From: Chloroflexota bacterium
GTDB lineage: Bacteria; Chloroflexota; Anaerolineae; Anaerolineales; Anaerolineaceae
Direction: 5' to 3'
Assembly (NCBI GenBank): GCA_021372725.1
Contig: JAJFTV010000074.1
Location: forward strand, 1 to 47,519
DNA: 47,519 bases
Shown here: positions 1 through 8,143 of the stretch, piece by piece
How the letters are laid out: each line of letters opens with the position of its first letter
How positions within the stretch are numbered: the stretch's first letter is position 1
The notes under the pieces: model-generated
Database searches by the model: none
The model's input: only the letters and a program-made list of their open reading frames with translations
What the model was told of the DNA's origin: nothing
Program-made: the position numbers and the translations under genes

Positions 1-1
1 T

Positions 2-1102
2 TCTTTATATATTTCATCTAATAGATGGGTTTATCTAATTCTCTCTTCCGTCTCAATAGGATTAGCTTTAGCAACGAGATATGTTGGCCTTGCTCTTTTT
101 CCACCAGTAATAATAGTTTTGTTTCTATTTGTCAAACAACCATTGAAATATAAAATCAAAGCCTTTTTCACAATGGTTATCCTTGCACTGACCCCTATCT
201 CGTTTTGGGTTGTCCGAAATTTGCTATTAACCCGTTCAGCAGCGGATCGCAGTATTGTTTTTCATCCAAGAAGTATCAGGAAAATGGGTAGAACATTAAT
301 TGAGGTATTACATGACTTTATCTTGCCTATCTCTGATTCCAAATATCTTAAGGCATTCGAACTCATCATAATCATTTTGATACTTTTGTACATGATTTCT
401 GTTTTATATAAGAAACGAACACAATACAACCTGGCAAATTGTATTGGTATCAGTTACATTTCACTCGGTTTATTATTTTCAATATCATACATTATTATGG
501 TTTCGTTTTCGATTTTTTTCTTTGACGCAGCTACTCCTGTAAATGAGAGAATTTTGTTGCCCGTTTATTTATTCTCAACAATTTCAATAATTTCCATGTT
601 TTTCCTGTTTTCGAATATAGAAAAAAAACAGACAGTTTGGCTATTGTTTATTGTATGTGCGCTTGTTTCCATTCGAATCAATATTTTTCCGATGCTGAGT
701 ACATCGAATGAATTTCACACGAATGGTATTGGCTACAATTCCCGAACCTGGAACGAGGATCCGACGTTATCGATCTTGAAATCAATAGGCCCCGATAATA
801 AGGTGTTCTCCAATGCGTATGATCTAATTTCCATCAAAACTGGAATTGAAGCTTTCCCATTCCCAAAGTCTTACAACAGTAGTACAACATTGGAAAACAA
901 TTCATATAATGAACAGCTTTCATCGATGTGCGATGAGGTAATGAAAGGCGATGCGATCATCGTTTTTCTTTTTCAGATTAAGAGGGATTACTTTCCAACA
1001 GAAGAGACAATATTGGAAAAATGTCAGCCGCCGGTTCTTTATGATGTCAAAAATGGAAAGATATATGGAATATCAATAAAAAATAAAAACGACAGTAATT
1101 AA
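2..1102 (+). CDS. Membrane glycosyltransferase, GT39/RgtA-like, 5' end outside the window
   Basis: The reading frame is open from the first bases of the window, so the true start lies upstream; a TTG at 119 is only an internal codon. The visible part is polytopic, with hydrophobic segments before and after a short TRYVGL stretch. LTRY-G sequences of that kind are common in dolichyl-phosphate-mannose-type (GT-C fold) glycosyltransferases, which move a sugar from a polyprenyl-phosphate carrier to a surface acceptor. A soluble, presumably extracytoplasmic tail follows the last membrane segment from about codon 195 of the TTG-initiated frame. The gene is clearly more AT-rich than everything after it, which suggests separate ancestry. 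The family call rests on topology and one short motif, so the donor and acceptor are unknown. Confidence 0.6.
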   Translation, partial: SLYISSNRWVYLILSSVSIGLALATRYVGLALFPPVIIVLFLFVKQPLKYKIKAFFTMVILALTPISFWVVRNLLLTRSAADRSIVFHPRSIRKMGRTLIEVLHDFILPISDSKYLKAFELIIIILILLYMISVLYKKRTQYNLANCIGISYISLGLLFSISYIIMVSFSIFFFDAATPVNERILLPVYLFSTISIISMFFLFSNIEKKQTVWLLFIVCALVSIRINIFPMLSTSNEFHTNGIGYNSRTWNEDPTLSILKSIGPDNKVFSNAYDLISIKTGIEAFPFPKSYNSSTTLENNSYNEQLSSMCDEVMKGDAIIVFLFQIKRDYFPTEETILEKCQPPVLYDVKNGKIYGISIKNKNDSN

Positions 1103-1157
1103 CAAGGGCAAATTTACTTACGATTTCTAAATGGAATCAGGTTGAAAGCGGTACTTT

Positions 1158-3074
1158 CTATTCTTCGGCTTTTATCGTTTTATAAACGTGTAAAAAGCTG
1201 CGATCAACGTCGGGGGTTAAGTTTTCGGTGATATCGATCTTGTCAAACCGGGCGGGATATTTAGTGTTCATAAGCGGTTCCCAATTATTTGCCGCCTCTT
1301 CACTGAGTAAAACATAATCGGCTTCAAGCAGCCATTTTTCGGCAATTTCATCATTCCAGAAATTCATCTCGAGCAGCGCTTCCTCATCCCCACCTTCCCG
1401 TTTGTAAAAATAGTTGTTCAACTGTGCGGGAAATAACCGGATATCATCCAGGTAAAGCAAAACGACAGGTGAGTGATATTCCCAATAGATCAGTGAACCG
1501 GGCTGAATGCTGGATGAAAGCTCCCCGCCCACTTCCTCCAGTCTGTCTATAACACTCTCCTCACAAATGGTGGTTGACGGTAATCCGGCCAGATAGTTTG
1601 TCGGGCTGAACAATATTGCTGCCCCAAGAGAACAAAGCGTGATCAGCCTGGTAAATGAAAGATTCGGCTTTCTTCTCCGTATGACATGCCATATTACTAC
1701 ACAAAGCAGTACAAAAACAATTCCAATTGCCAAGCCATAAGCGGCTGCCGTTATAAATTCCAGGTTCTTGTATCCCCAGTGGAATTTATTCTCCAGCGAT
1801 CTCCACAATTCGGTAGTACCCGGAAGAATCTGCATCGACCTTACTCTGGGAACCTCAAGGAACATAACCCGGTTAGAAAAAGTGCGATGCTGATAAAGAC
1901 CAATGCCGGTACAACTGACAATAATCGAGAGGATCAGGGCCGCTGCTTTTACGAAATTGCCTTTTTCACCCATCCATTCGTAGCAACAAGGGATGATGAT
2001 CAAACCTAATGGCAGAAAGAAACCCGGGTATATCGGAAGACTGTATAAAATGTTATTGTTTTGAAAAACAGCCATCAAGTGAATGATGGAAAGAACCAGA
2101 AAACTCGTCAGGATAAAAATAAAGGTCTTGAATTTTTCACTCTTGACCACTCTTGACCAGTTCGCGGTGATCAGAAAAAATAATGAAAAGAGCCCCGGAA
2201 CAATATAAACACTCACGGTGTTAAAAACCACCCATAATTCCTGGGTGATTTTGTAATCATGGTCAATAACATTACTGCCGATATCCGATTGCGCGACGAC
2301 AGAAGCTGTTGAAGATGCCCCATTTACAAGACTCTGGAAAGATCTCATCATGATACCGACATACGGTCTCCACATCATTTCATACATATCGGGCCAGTAA
2401 ATGATATTGAACAACAGGAAGAACGCTATCCCGGTCGTAACGGGTATCCACGCTTTCCGGATCCCAAACTGCCAGATGACGTAAACAATTGCCAAAACAA
2501 AGTACGGGATCAAGTTCTGGCGTGTGAGAGCAGTCACCGCAGCAAGAGCCATTCCCAGACTTAACTGCCAAATTTTTGCTGATTTTTGGGTGATTAACAA
2601 CAGGCTGAATGTAATCAGTGCCGCGCACACACTTTGTGTCAGGGCTCTTGAATACATGGACACCCAGAAACCGTTCAGCGAAAATAACAGGAGGATCCCT
2701 GCTGCCCAGGTCTGGTTGCTTAATCGGCGGATCAGCAGCCAGAGCCCTACCAGCATGGCCAATGACAGAAAAAGCGCAAACAATCGACCTGAGCGTAAAC
2801 CGGGGGTGATGAGCTGTGAAAGCCCCAGAATCCAAAAAGAAAAGACGCCTTTGTTGGTAATCGGGCCGCCATCTTCGTATGGCTGGTAGGTTCCTTCCAG
2901 GTAGTATTTGCCTTTAAGCAGATACGTCCCTTCATCCATGTTGTCTATTTGGTGATCTACATAATAGAGACCCCTGACAACAAATATCACTAATGCAATC
3001 AGCGATATCGCCAGGGTAATTTTGTTGGAGTTGATCCTCCAGAAATCGGCTGTTTTTTGTTGTATATTTTTCAC
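1158..3074 (-). CDS. Polytopic glycosyltransferase, GT39/ArnT-like
   Basis: A 638-residue membrane protein with about twelve hydrophobic segments. After the first segment comes an Asp-Asn-Met-Asp-Glu stretch (residues ~44-48). An acidic pair in the first external loop is the catalytic/metal site of GT-C enzymes of the PMT/ArnT family. The C-terminal ~140 residues are soluble and probably extracytoplasmic. The product would use a lipid-linked sugar for surface glycan or protein glycosylation. The start is a GTG at 3074 without a clear ribosome site. dtd lies 34 bases upstream on the same strand, so the two may be cotranscribed. It converges with the partial glycosyltransferase at the window edge. 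The substrate cannot be read from the sequence. Confidence 0.65.
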   Translation of the reverse strand: MKNIQQKTADFWRINSNKITLAISLIALVIFVVRGLYYVDHQIDNMDEGTYLLKGKYYLEGTYQPYEDGGPITNKGVFSFWILGLSQLITPGLRSGRLFALFLSLAMLVGLWLLIRRLSNQTWAAGILLLFSLNGFWVSMYSRALTQSVCAALITFSLLLITQKSAKIWQLSLGMALAAVTALTRQNLIPYFVLAIVYVIWQFGIRKAWIPVTTGIAFFLLFNIIYWPDMYEMMWRPYVGIMMRSFQSLVNGASSTASVVAQSDIGSNVIDHDYKITQELWVVFNTVSVYIVPGLFSLFFLITANWSRVVKSEKFKTFIFILTSFLVLSIIHLMAVFQNNNILYSLPIYPGFFLPLGLIIIPCCYEWMGEKGNFVKAAALILSIIVSCTGIGLYQHRTFSNRVMFLEVPRVRSMQILPGTTELWRSLENKFHWGYKNLEFITAAAYGLAIGIVFVLLCVVIWHVIRRRKPNLSFTRLITLCSLGAAILFSPTNYLAGLPSTTICEESVIDRLEEVGGELSSSIQPGSLIYWEYHSPVVLLYLDDIRLFPAQLNNYFYKREGGDEEALLEMNFWNDEIAEKWLLEADYVLLSEEAANNWEPLMNTKYPARFDKIDITENLTPDVDRSFLHVYKTIKAEE

Positions 3075-3108
3075 TTCATTACCATTGGTTTTTCACACAC
3101 CACTCATG

Positions 3109-3546
3109 CTAATATTCAAGCCAGATCGTCACCGGACCGTCATTCTCGATGTTCACCACCATGTAGGCACCAAACTGACCGGTTTTTACGGGTACCCCCA
3201 ATTCATTCAATTGACCGGCAAAATAATCCACCAACGGTTCTGCCAGGTTGGGCGGGGCTGCATTGACAAACGAAGGCCGGTTTCCCTTGCGGGTATCTGC
3301 ATACAGGGTGAATTGTGATACAACCAGAGCCTCCCCATGAATGTCCAATACGGAACGATTTATTTTGCCTTCTTCGTCTCCAAAAATACGCAACAGGGAG
3401 ATTTTCCGCGCCAGGGCTGCTGCCTGTTCTTTTGTGTCGTCCGGCCCAATACCCAGCAGGATGACCAACCCGGGCCCAATTTGTGAAAGTATCTGTCCGC
3501 CAACGGATACACTACCCGTGTTGACACGTTGTACCACTGCTCGCAT
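3109..3546 (-). CDS. dtd: D-aminoacyl-tRNA deacylase
   Basis: DTD removes D-amino acids and glycine wrongly attached to tRNA, protecting translation in the cytoplasm. The protein has the usual length (145 residues) and the typical start MRAVVQRV. It carries the two family signatures: SQFTLYAD at residues 77-84, with the catalytic-site Thr80, and NDGPVT at 135-140, which holds the Gly-cisPro pair that excludes L-amino acids. The ATG is preceded by GGGAG at a suitable distance. An extended -10 element lies about 45 bases upstream. The next gene on this strand is a membrane glycosyltransferase, an unrelated function. Identity is secure. Confidence 0.95.
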   Translation of the reverse strand: MRAVVQRVNTGSVSVGGQILSQIGPGLVILLGIGPDDTKEQAAALARKISLLRIFGDEEGKINRSVLDIHGEALVVSQFTLYADTRKGNRPSFVNAAPPNLAEPLVDYFAGQLNELGVPVKTGQFGAYMVVNIENDGPVTIWLEY

Positions 3547-3589
3547 TTGTTCTCTCCCGGCTGAAGAAAAAACATTTCTTGAAAATCAA

Positions 3590-3598
3590 ATTATATCA
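3590..3598 (-). promoter_or_regulatory. Extended -10 promoter of dtd
   Basis: On the minus strand the sequence reads TGATATAAT, a perfect extended -10. No convincing -35 lies upstream, which extended -10 promoters tolerate. Transcription would begin near 3583, giving a leader of about 36 bases that contains the ribosome site of dtd. Confidence 0.5.
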
Positions 3599-3687
3599 AC
3601 ATATCCGTTTCAGGAAATCGATATTTCAGGTGGAATATTAAGAATAGCCGGTCAGAGGGAGATTTCAGAATGGATTGTCATAAATTT

Positions 3688-3696
3688 TGGTAAAAT
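3688..3696 (+). promoter_or_regulatory. Extended -10 promoter for a leaderless sugar-transferase mRNA
   Basis: The sequence TGGTAAAAT matches an extended -10 element. Only six bases separate it from the ATG at 3703, so the predicted transcription start falls on or next to the start codon. No usable ribosome-binding site is present. The same arrangement occurs at four other genes in this window. Confidence 0.45.
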
Positions 3697-3702
3697 GCAG
3701 GT

Positions 3703-4329
3703 ATGTCCTTCCGTTTGTTTCAAAAAGGCGTTCCCTTCCTCAAGCGTTTATTGGATCTGTTTATCTCCATCGCAGGTTTGATCCTCCTGTCACCCCTGCT
3801 GCTGGCATTATCTATTATTGTACGACTTAATCTCGGTTCGCCGGTATTCTTCAGACAAAAGAGACCTGGCTATCATGGTGAAATATTCACTCTCAACAAG
3901 TTCAGGACCATGAAGAATATCACTGATGAAAGCGGAAGACAACTTTCGGACGAGCAACGCATGACCCGCCTGGGAAAATTTCTACGCGCTTCCAGCCTGG
4001 ATGAGTTGCCGGAACTGTTCAACGTTCTGGTGGGAGAGATGAGCATGGTAGGGCCGCGCCCGTTGCTGGTACACTATCTGCCGCTTTATAGCCCCGAGCA
4101 GGCGCGCCGCCATGATGTGCTGCCGGGGATGACAGGTTGGGCGCAGATCAACGGCCGCAATGCATTGACCTGGGACGATAAATTCAGTCTGGATGTCTGG
4201 TATGTCGATCACTGGTCATTCTGGCTGGACGTCAAAATACTGGCTCTTAGCGTATGGAAAGTGCTGACACGCGAAGGGATTACCCAGCCAGGCGAGGTGA
4301 CCACACAGGAATTTACGGGAAACCATTAA
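3703..4329 (+). CDS. Initiating sugar transferase (bacterial sugar transferase family)
   Basis: Enzymes of this family (PglC/WcaJ/EpsL type) transfer a sugar-1-phosphate from a nucleotide sugar to undecaprenyl phosphate, the first step in building an O-antigen, capsule or protein-linked glycan at the inner face of the membrane. The protein has a positively charged N-terminus (KR), one membrane segment at ~17-37, the KFRTM motif, the acidic DELPELFNVL block near residue 100 and MVGPRP near 117. All are family hallmarks. At 208 residues it is the short monotopic form without the large N-terminal membrane domain of WbaP. It lies next to two glycosyltransferase genes, so it may start a glycan they extend. 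The start is set by an extended -10 only six bases upstream. The sugar specificity is unknown. Confidence 0.88.
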   Translation: MSFRLFQKGVPFLKRLLDLFISIAGLILLSPLLLALSIIVRLNLGSPVFFRQKRPGYHGEIFTLNKFRTMKNITDESGRQLSDEQRMTRLGKFLRASSLDELPELFNVLVGEMSMVGPRPLLVHYLPLYSPEQARRHDVLPGMTGWAQINGRNALTWDDKFSLDVWYVDHWSFWLDVKILALSVWKVLTREGITQPGEVTTQEFTGNH

Positions 4330-4330
4330 T

Positions 4331-5374
4331 TTACTCGGGAATGTCCAACGGGTGTATCCATCCGCCGTCCAGTTCTTCCAGCACATTATCCACAAGACGC
4401 TGCTTGCCAGGCGTCAGAAATTCTTCATTGATATTTGCCAGCATAACCGGTGTTTCCAGTGAGACACCCCCTTGCCCTGCAAGCACATCCGGCCATATTT
4501 CCTCAAGCGGTGCCGCAACATCCAGCATCACCGAAGCTGCCCAACGGTTGCGCAAGGCATCCGGCGGGTTTCCACTGCCAACCAGGATCAAATCTTTTTG
4601 AGCCAAAGTATCCAACAACGCAGGGCTTTCAGCTCCGGGCGAAACATAAGCCGTATAAATGATATTGCCCAGCAGCGTATCCAGTTCACCTTGCCAAACC
4701 GACGAATCGGCATTGCCGGATATGCGCGCAGACAGTGGGAAACGAACCAAAGGCGCATAGTAAGGATTGCAAATTCCGCAAAAATATTGCCCGCCATTAA
4801 TGAAAGCCTGCTCCTCAGTATCTCCACTTCCATCCGGGGCAAACAAACCGGCCGTGCGCCAATCCGAAGTGATCAGAGTGGACAGGTATCCCGCCAGAAA
4901 AGCCTGTTTATCACGGCGGAGGCGTATCACATTGATATTGGATGACGGTGTCAGATCCTGATCGGAATAAACGATGAATTGAGTTTCCGGGGTTGCCGCC
5001 AGCGCCTCCGGTAAAGTGGCATCCGATGCGTAAAGCACAACGACCTGCCAATCGGATCCAATGTCAGCCGCTTGAAAGTCGGTACGCTCCTCATACAGCA
5101 AACCGTTTTTCGATCCAAGGTCAGCCAATGTTGTTGACAGATTATTCTGTGTGACCTCATCCATTCCGGCAGTCATCAACACCACCTTCTCCGGCCGCGG
5201 AGTTTCGGTGGCAGCAGGCAGGTCTGTGGCAGTTTCAACAAGCGAAGTTTCGGTGGCCGCGGCAGCAGGGGTCTGCCCGGCAGGTGAGGTGCCATTGCAG
5301 GCTGAAACGATTAAACACAATAATAATCCGCTAATGATCACCCAATTCAACCGGCCTGTTTTTCTTTCAATCAT
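4331..5374 (-). CDS. BMP-like (PnrA-type) substrate-binding lipoprotein
   Basis: The N-terminus is a lipoprotein signal with lipobox VSAC and lipidated Cys26, followed by a Thr/Pro/Ala-rich linker to about residue 60. The rest resembles the basic membrane protein/PnrA family, which binds nucleosides or related ligands for ABC uptake. The best local match is FLAGYL around residue 165, preceded by a Val-Ile-Arg-Leu strand, as in BMP proteins. No permease or ATPase gene is adjacent, so it may be a sensor or act with distant partners. The start is ATG 5374, chosen because AGGAG lies five bases upstream; an ATG-less longer frame to 5389 is unlikely. It converges with the sugar transferase with a one-base gap. 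The ligand is unknown. Confidence 0.6.
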   Translation of the reverse strand: MIERKTGRLNWVIISGLLLCLIVSACNGTSPAGQTPAAAATETSLVETATDLPAATETPRPEKVVLMTAGMDEVTQNNLSTTLADLGSKNGLLYEERTDFQAADIGSDWQVVVLYASDATLPEALAATPETQFIVYSDQDLTPSSNINVIRLRRDKQAFLAGYLSTLITSDWRTAGLFAPDGSGDTEEQAFINGGQYFCGICNPYYAPLVRFPLSARISGNADSSVWQGELDTLLGNIIYTAYVSPGAESPALLDTLAQKDLILVGSGNPPDALRNRWAASVMLDVAAPLEEIWPDVLAGQGGVSLETPVMLANINEEFLTPGKQRLVDNVLEELDGGWIHPLDIPE

Positions 5375-5676
5375 AATGACTCCTGGCAATTCCTGGTCAA
5401 TTCTTTAATTTAGTTATCTTATCATAAAACAGGCTGCAAATTGGTCTCATCGCTGCCGGAGAAATGGCATCCTGAGAGCGGAAAGGAAACTGGCTGTGGT
5501 GACACCTGCTTGACTCAGGAATAAAAATATCCAGAACTGAAACGAATTTTGACAGCCTTGTGTATAATTGGTGACGAAAGATAGATTAAAAACCGACAAA
5601 AGTCGTATCGCTTCTGAATTATTACATCTATAATAGATAATAATTGTCCAATTATAATAGGAGCAAATGAGGAAAC
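5375..5676. other. Intergenic region upstream of nfuA and the lipoprotein gene
   Basis: About 300 bases between divergent genes. It is AT-rich near nfuA and holds an imperfect dyad at 5637-5658. TATAAT hexamers occur at 5563, 5629 and 5653 but none has a correctly spaced -35. I see no gene in it. Confidence 0.5.
5637..5658. promoter_or_regulatory. AT-rich dyad overlapping a possible -10 of nfuA
   Basis: Two 10-base arms, ATAATAATTG and CAATTATAAT, are separated by two bases and pair at 9 of 10 positions. The right arm contains TATAAT (5653-5658), 18 bases before the nfuA start. A repressor bound here would block a promoter at that hexamer. The regulator is unknown and the sequence does not match the usual IscR site. 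Confidence 0.35.
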
Positions 5677-6270
5677 ATGCAAACCCGATCCGCAAATGAA
5701 ATTCTTGTCCTGAGTGAGGAAGCCCATAAACAATTTGTTGATATGATCCGGGATACAAAACGCGATGATTTATCCGTACGAATTCGCCGGCAAAATTACC
5801 AGACCCAGCTTATGTTTGCATCACCAGAAGACATCCAGAATGAGGATCTGGTGCAGGATGCGGGCGATTTTTCTGTGATTCTTGATCCCGATACTGCGGC
5901 AGCGTTGGAAGGCGCTACACTGGATTTCGAAGAGGATGGTTTCTCCATCATACCGCCTGCGGGTAAAAGCCTGTTCCCCAAAACAAAAGATTGGGGAGAT
6001 GCCACCGCCGATGCTGTTCAGGCCGTGGTGGACCAGCAGCTCAACCCCGGTCTGGCCAGTCATAACGGTTGGGTAAAACTTCTGGATGTCAAAGATGATA
6101 CGGCGTACATTGAGATGGGTGGCGGCTGCCGCGGCTGTATGCACTCTTATATGACGCTCAAAGATTCGATTGAACGAATGATCCTGGAAAACGTGCCTGC
6201 CATCACCAAGGTGATCGATACCACCGATCATGCCGGTGGGACCAATCCTTACTACGCGCCCGACAATTAA
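5677..6270 (+). CDS. nfuA: NfuA-type iron-sulfur cluster carrier
   Basis: NfuA receives Fe-S clusters and delivers them to target enzymes in the cytoplasm. The 197-residue length matches the two-domain NfuA type. Residues ~5-100 look like the degenerate A-type (HesB/IscA-like) domain, which lacks the A-type cysteines. Residues ~115-197 form the Nfu domain, with the cluster-binding CRGC motif at Cys151 and Cys154 inside GGGCRGCMHS. The ATG is preceded by GAGGAAAC. The gene is single, followed by a long perfect palindrome at 6307-6340. A plain NifU-domain protein is an alternative, but the N-terminal domain favours NfuA. Confidence 0.85.
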   Translation: MQTRSANEILVLSEEAHKQFVDMIRDTKRDDLSVRIRRQNYQTQLMFASPEDIQNEDLVQDAGDFSVILDPDTAAALEGATLDFEEDGFSIIPPAGKSLFPKTKDWGDATADAVQAVVDQQLNPGLASHNGWVKLLDVKDDTAYIEMGGGCRGCMHSYMTLKDSIERMILENVPAITKVIDTTDHAGGTNPYYAPDN

Positions 6271-6306
6271 CCACAAATCAATTCACTTAAGTAATACAAA
6301 ACAAAG

Positions 6307-6340
6307 ACAAAGCTGTTCTGAAATTTCAGAACAGCTTTGT
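6307..6340. terminator. Perfect 34-base palindrome after nfuA
   Basis: Two 17-base arms pair perfectly with no spacer (ACAAAGCTGTTCTGAAA and its complement). It lies 36 bases after the nfuA stop. There is no T-run on the plus strand, only an AT-rich tail, so termination is plausible but not certain; RNA hairpin protection or a protein site are other options. Confidence 0.55.
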
Positions 6341-6389
6341 AATAAAAATTAAGATACTTACTGCCAGAATATTGAAATTTCGTCTGTAT

Positions 6390-6395
6390 TATAAT
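6390..6395 (+). promoter_or_regulatory. -10 hexamer for a leaderless HAD-phosphatase mRNA
   Basis: A perfect TATAAT ends six bases before the ATG at 6402. No ribosome-binding site precedes the ATG and no good -35 is visible. The expected transcription start coincides with the start codon. Confidence 0.42.
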
Positions 6396-6401
6396 AAACC
6401 C

Positions 6402-6872
6402 ATGATCGAGCTAAACATCCCCGGACGCGGCTTGCTGCAATTGCATCACCTGGTATGCGATGTAAACGGCACACTGGCCGAAGATGGAGGGTTGATCCAG
6501 GGAGTCGCACATAACCTGGCAAGGTTGCGCGACAGGTTAACCCTGCACATTATCACTGCAAATACCTACCACCGGCAGGACGAGATCGACAAAGCGCTTA
6601 ACCTCCCATCTGTACGGCTTCGACAAGGCGAGGGGTCAGCGGAAAAAGCCGCTTATATTCGCAGTTTGGGAGCTGAACAGGTCGTGGCAATCGGTCAGGG
6701 CGCAAATGACGCCCAGATGCTGGCCGAGGCCGCATTAGGGATTTGCATTTTATCCCGTGAGGGGGCATCCATATCAGCGGTCAATGCTGCTGATATCGTG
6801 GTGCCTGATATCCATGCAGCACTGGAGCTGCTCGAAAAACCCTTGAGAATCGTCGCAACACTTAGAAAATGA
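6402..6872 (+). CDS. HAD-family phosphatase, soluble P-type-ATPase-like
   Basis: A 156-residue cytoplasmic HAD hydrolase. Motif I is DVNGTLAED near residue 20; its first Asp would be the phosphorylated nucleophile. The second Asp common in HADs is Asn here, giving DVNGT rather than DxDGT. The loop GQGANDAQML near residue 106 is motif IV, as in the P-domain of P-type ATPases. The protein matches the group of small stand-alone P-domain-like phosphatases; the substrate is unknown. A TTG-initiated longer frame from 6372 would include the -10 hexamer, so I chose ATG 6402. The stop overlaps the next gene by four bases (ATGA), so the two are translationally coupled. Confidence 0.75.
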   Translation: MIELNIPGRGLLQLHHLVCDVNGTLAEDGGLIQGVAHNLARLRDRLTLHIITANTYHRQDEIDKALNLPSVRLRQGEGSAEKAAYIRSLGAEQVVAIGQGANDAQMLAEAALGICILSREGASISAVNAADIVVPDIHAALELLEKPLRIVATLRK

Positions 6873-8101
6873 CTGTTCCTACCAGAAAACCTTTTTCCAA
6901 AAAGGATGAACCGCTTCATACGTCCACTCGTAGACGCAGGCGGAAACGCCTGTCGCTTTACGGGAGAGCGGACGAACGCAGTGTTTTCCTGGGAAATTTA
7001 ACCCATTCTGCAACACCATCCGTAAATTTCTTTCCCTTGTCCATCCTGACAGGAATTATTCTTGGTGCAGCATTCTTTTTTGATTTGCGTCCCTTGTACA
7101 TATTGGCCGTCCTGGCTGCACCGTTTATGGCACCGTTGGCCGGTTTATCACTTGCCACAGTATCAGGCTCCGTTCGCTTCTTTTTCCACTCGTTGGGAGC
7201 ATTGTTGATCGGAGCCGGGATGGTTTTCGGGCTTGGAGCACTTTGCGGTGTGGCAGCCGGGACTTGGCCAGATCTTTCAAACATTGACCCGTTGTGGACG
7301 GCCAACTTTACGTGGGCAGACACTGGACTATTGCTGGTAGGGACGATTTTTATGGCTGGCCGGCTTTATCGCAATCCACAACAAAATCCGCCTCTGGCCA
7401 GTGCCGCGCTTGCCTATGAGTTGTACCTGCCGGTCACCCTGGCCGGCTATGGGCTTGCCACTCACTCCTCCGCTTTGCTGCAATATGGGCTGACCTTTTT
7501 TGCAATCCACGTTTCCCTGGCTTCCGTTGCCGGCGCAGCCGTTTTCGTTATTTTAGGATTACGTCTACGCATGCGTAAAAATTATTCTCTTGGGGGCAGC
7601 CTGTTACTGACAGGAATTGCATGTGCCGTTATCCTCGCTGGATACGGTTCAACAGGCATTCCGATTCCTGTTACCTTTTCCAATGCACCCGCCCCAACCG
7701 TTGCTCAAACTCATACTGTCTTGCGTACGGAAACTGCCACACTTTCCATTATTACAATTCCGATCCGCACGTCTACGCATACCATTCAACCCAGTGAGAC
7801 GTTGGTTCCTACTCAAACTTCCGAGCCCACCCTGACAGAAACGGCAACCATCACTTCTGTCCCCAAACCATACCTGGCTGTCGTGCGGGTTAGTGGAGCA
7901 GCAGGTGCCTACATTCGGGCAGAACCTGCCGGTGCGGTAGTTAATTCCATCTTAAATGGGATGTGGGTTGAAATCCAGCCGGAGTTTGAGGAAGCCGAGG
8001 TAAACGGTGCTGCCTGGGTTTATGTCCGCACGGATGACGGCATAGAGGGATGGATGATGAAATCATTACTGGATATTCGTGCCACCACACCTATGCCGTA
8101 G
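6869..8101 (+). CDS. Membrane protein with DUF389-like core and C-terminal SH3b domain
   Basis: A 410-residue protein with a basic N-terminus rich in Arg and Lys (residues ~20-30). About six membrane segments lie between residues 55 and 265. The second of these, with LAVLAAPFMAPLAGL, resembles the DUF389 family core. A Thr/Pro/Ser-rich linker (~275-330) is followed by a bacterial SH3-like domain (~335-400) with the typical AYIRAEP and WVYVRTDDG segments. Such domains usually bind wall peptides or ligands outside the cell. The gene overlaps the HAD phosphatase by four bases and precedes a phosphohexomutase by 42 bases, so the three probably form one operon. The function is not known; the DUF389 link rests on weak similarity. 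Confidence 0.55.
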   Translation: MTVPTRKPFSKKDEPLHTSTRRRRRKRLSLYGRADERSVFLGNLTHSATPSVNFFPLSILTGIILGAAFFFDLRPLYILAVLAAPFMAPLAGLSLATVSGSVRFFFHSLGALLIGAGMVFGLGALCGVAAGTWPDLSNIDPLWTANFTWADTGLLLVGTIFMAGRLYRNPQQNPPLASAALAYELYLPVTLAGYGLATHSSALLQYGLTFFAIHVSLASVAGAAVFVILGLRLRMRKNYSLGGSLLLTGIACAVILAGYGSTGIPIPVTFSNAPAPTVAQTHTVLRTETATLSIITIPIRTSTHTIQPSETLVPTQTSEPTLTETATITSVPKPYLAVVRVSGAAGAYIRAEPAGAVVNSILNGMWVEIQPEFEEAEVNGAAWVYVRTDDGIEGWMMKSLLDIRATTPMP

Positions 8102-8143
8102 GTTTTTTATACTTTACTAAATTTTCACTTTCAGGAGCTTTAG

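Noticed and set aside
2139..2158. Ten-base tandem duplication ACTCTTGACC in the GT39 gene
   Set aside because: The frame stays open through it and the protein looks intact, so there is no sign of a frameshift.
4386..4394. Perfect DnaA box TTATCCACA
   Set aside because: It lies alone inside the lipoprotein gene. Another single copy is at 21591-21599 inside the sortase gene. No cluster or AT-rich unwinding region is present, so dnaN at 25 kb does not mark an origin here.
5549..5568. TTGACA followed by TATAAT upstream of nfuA
   Set aside because: The two boxes are only eight bases apart, which is not a working sigma-70 spacing.
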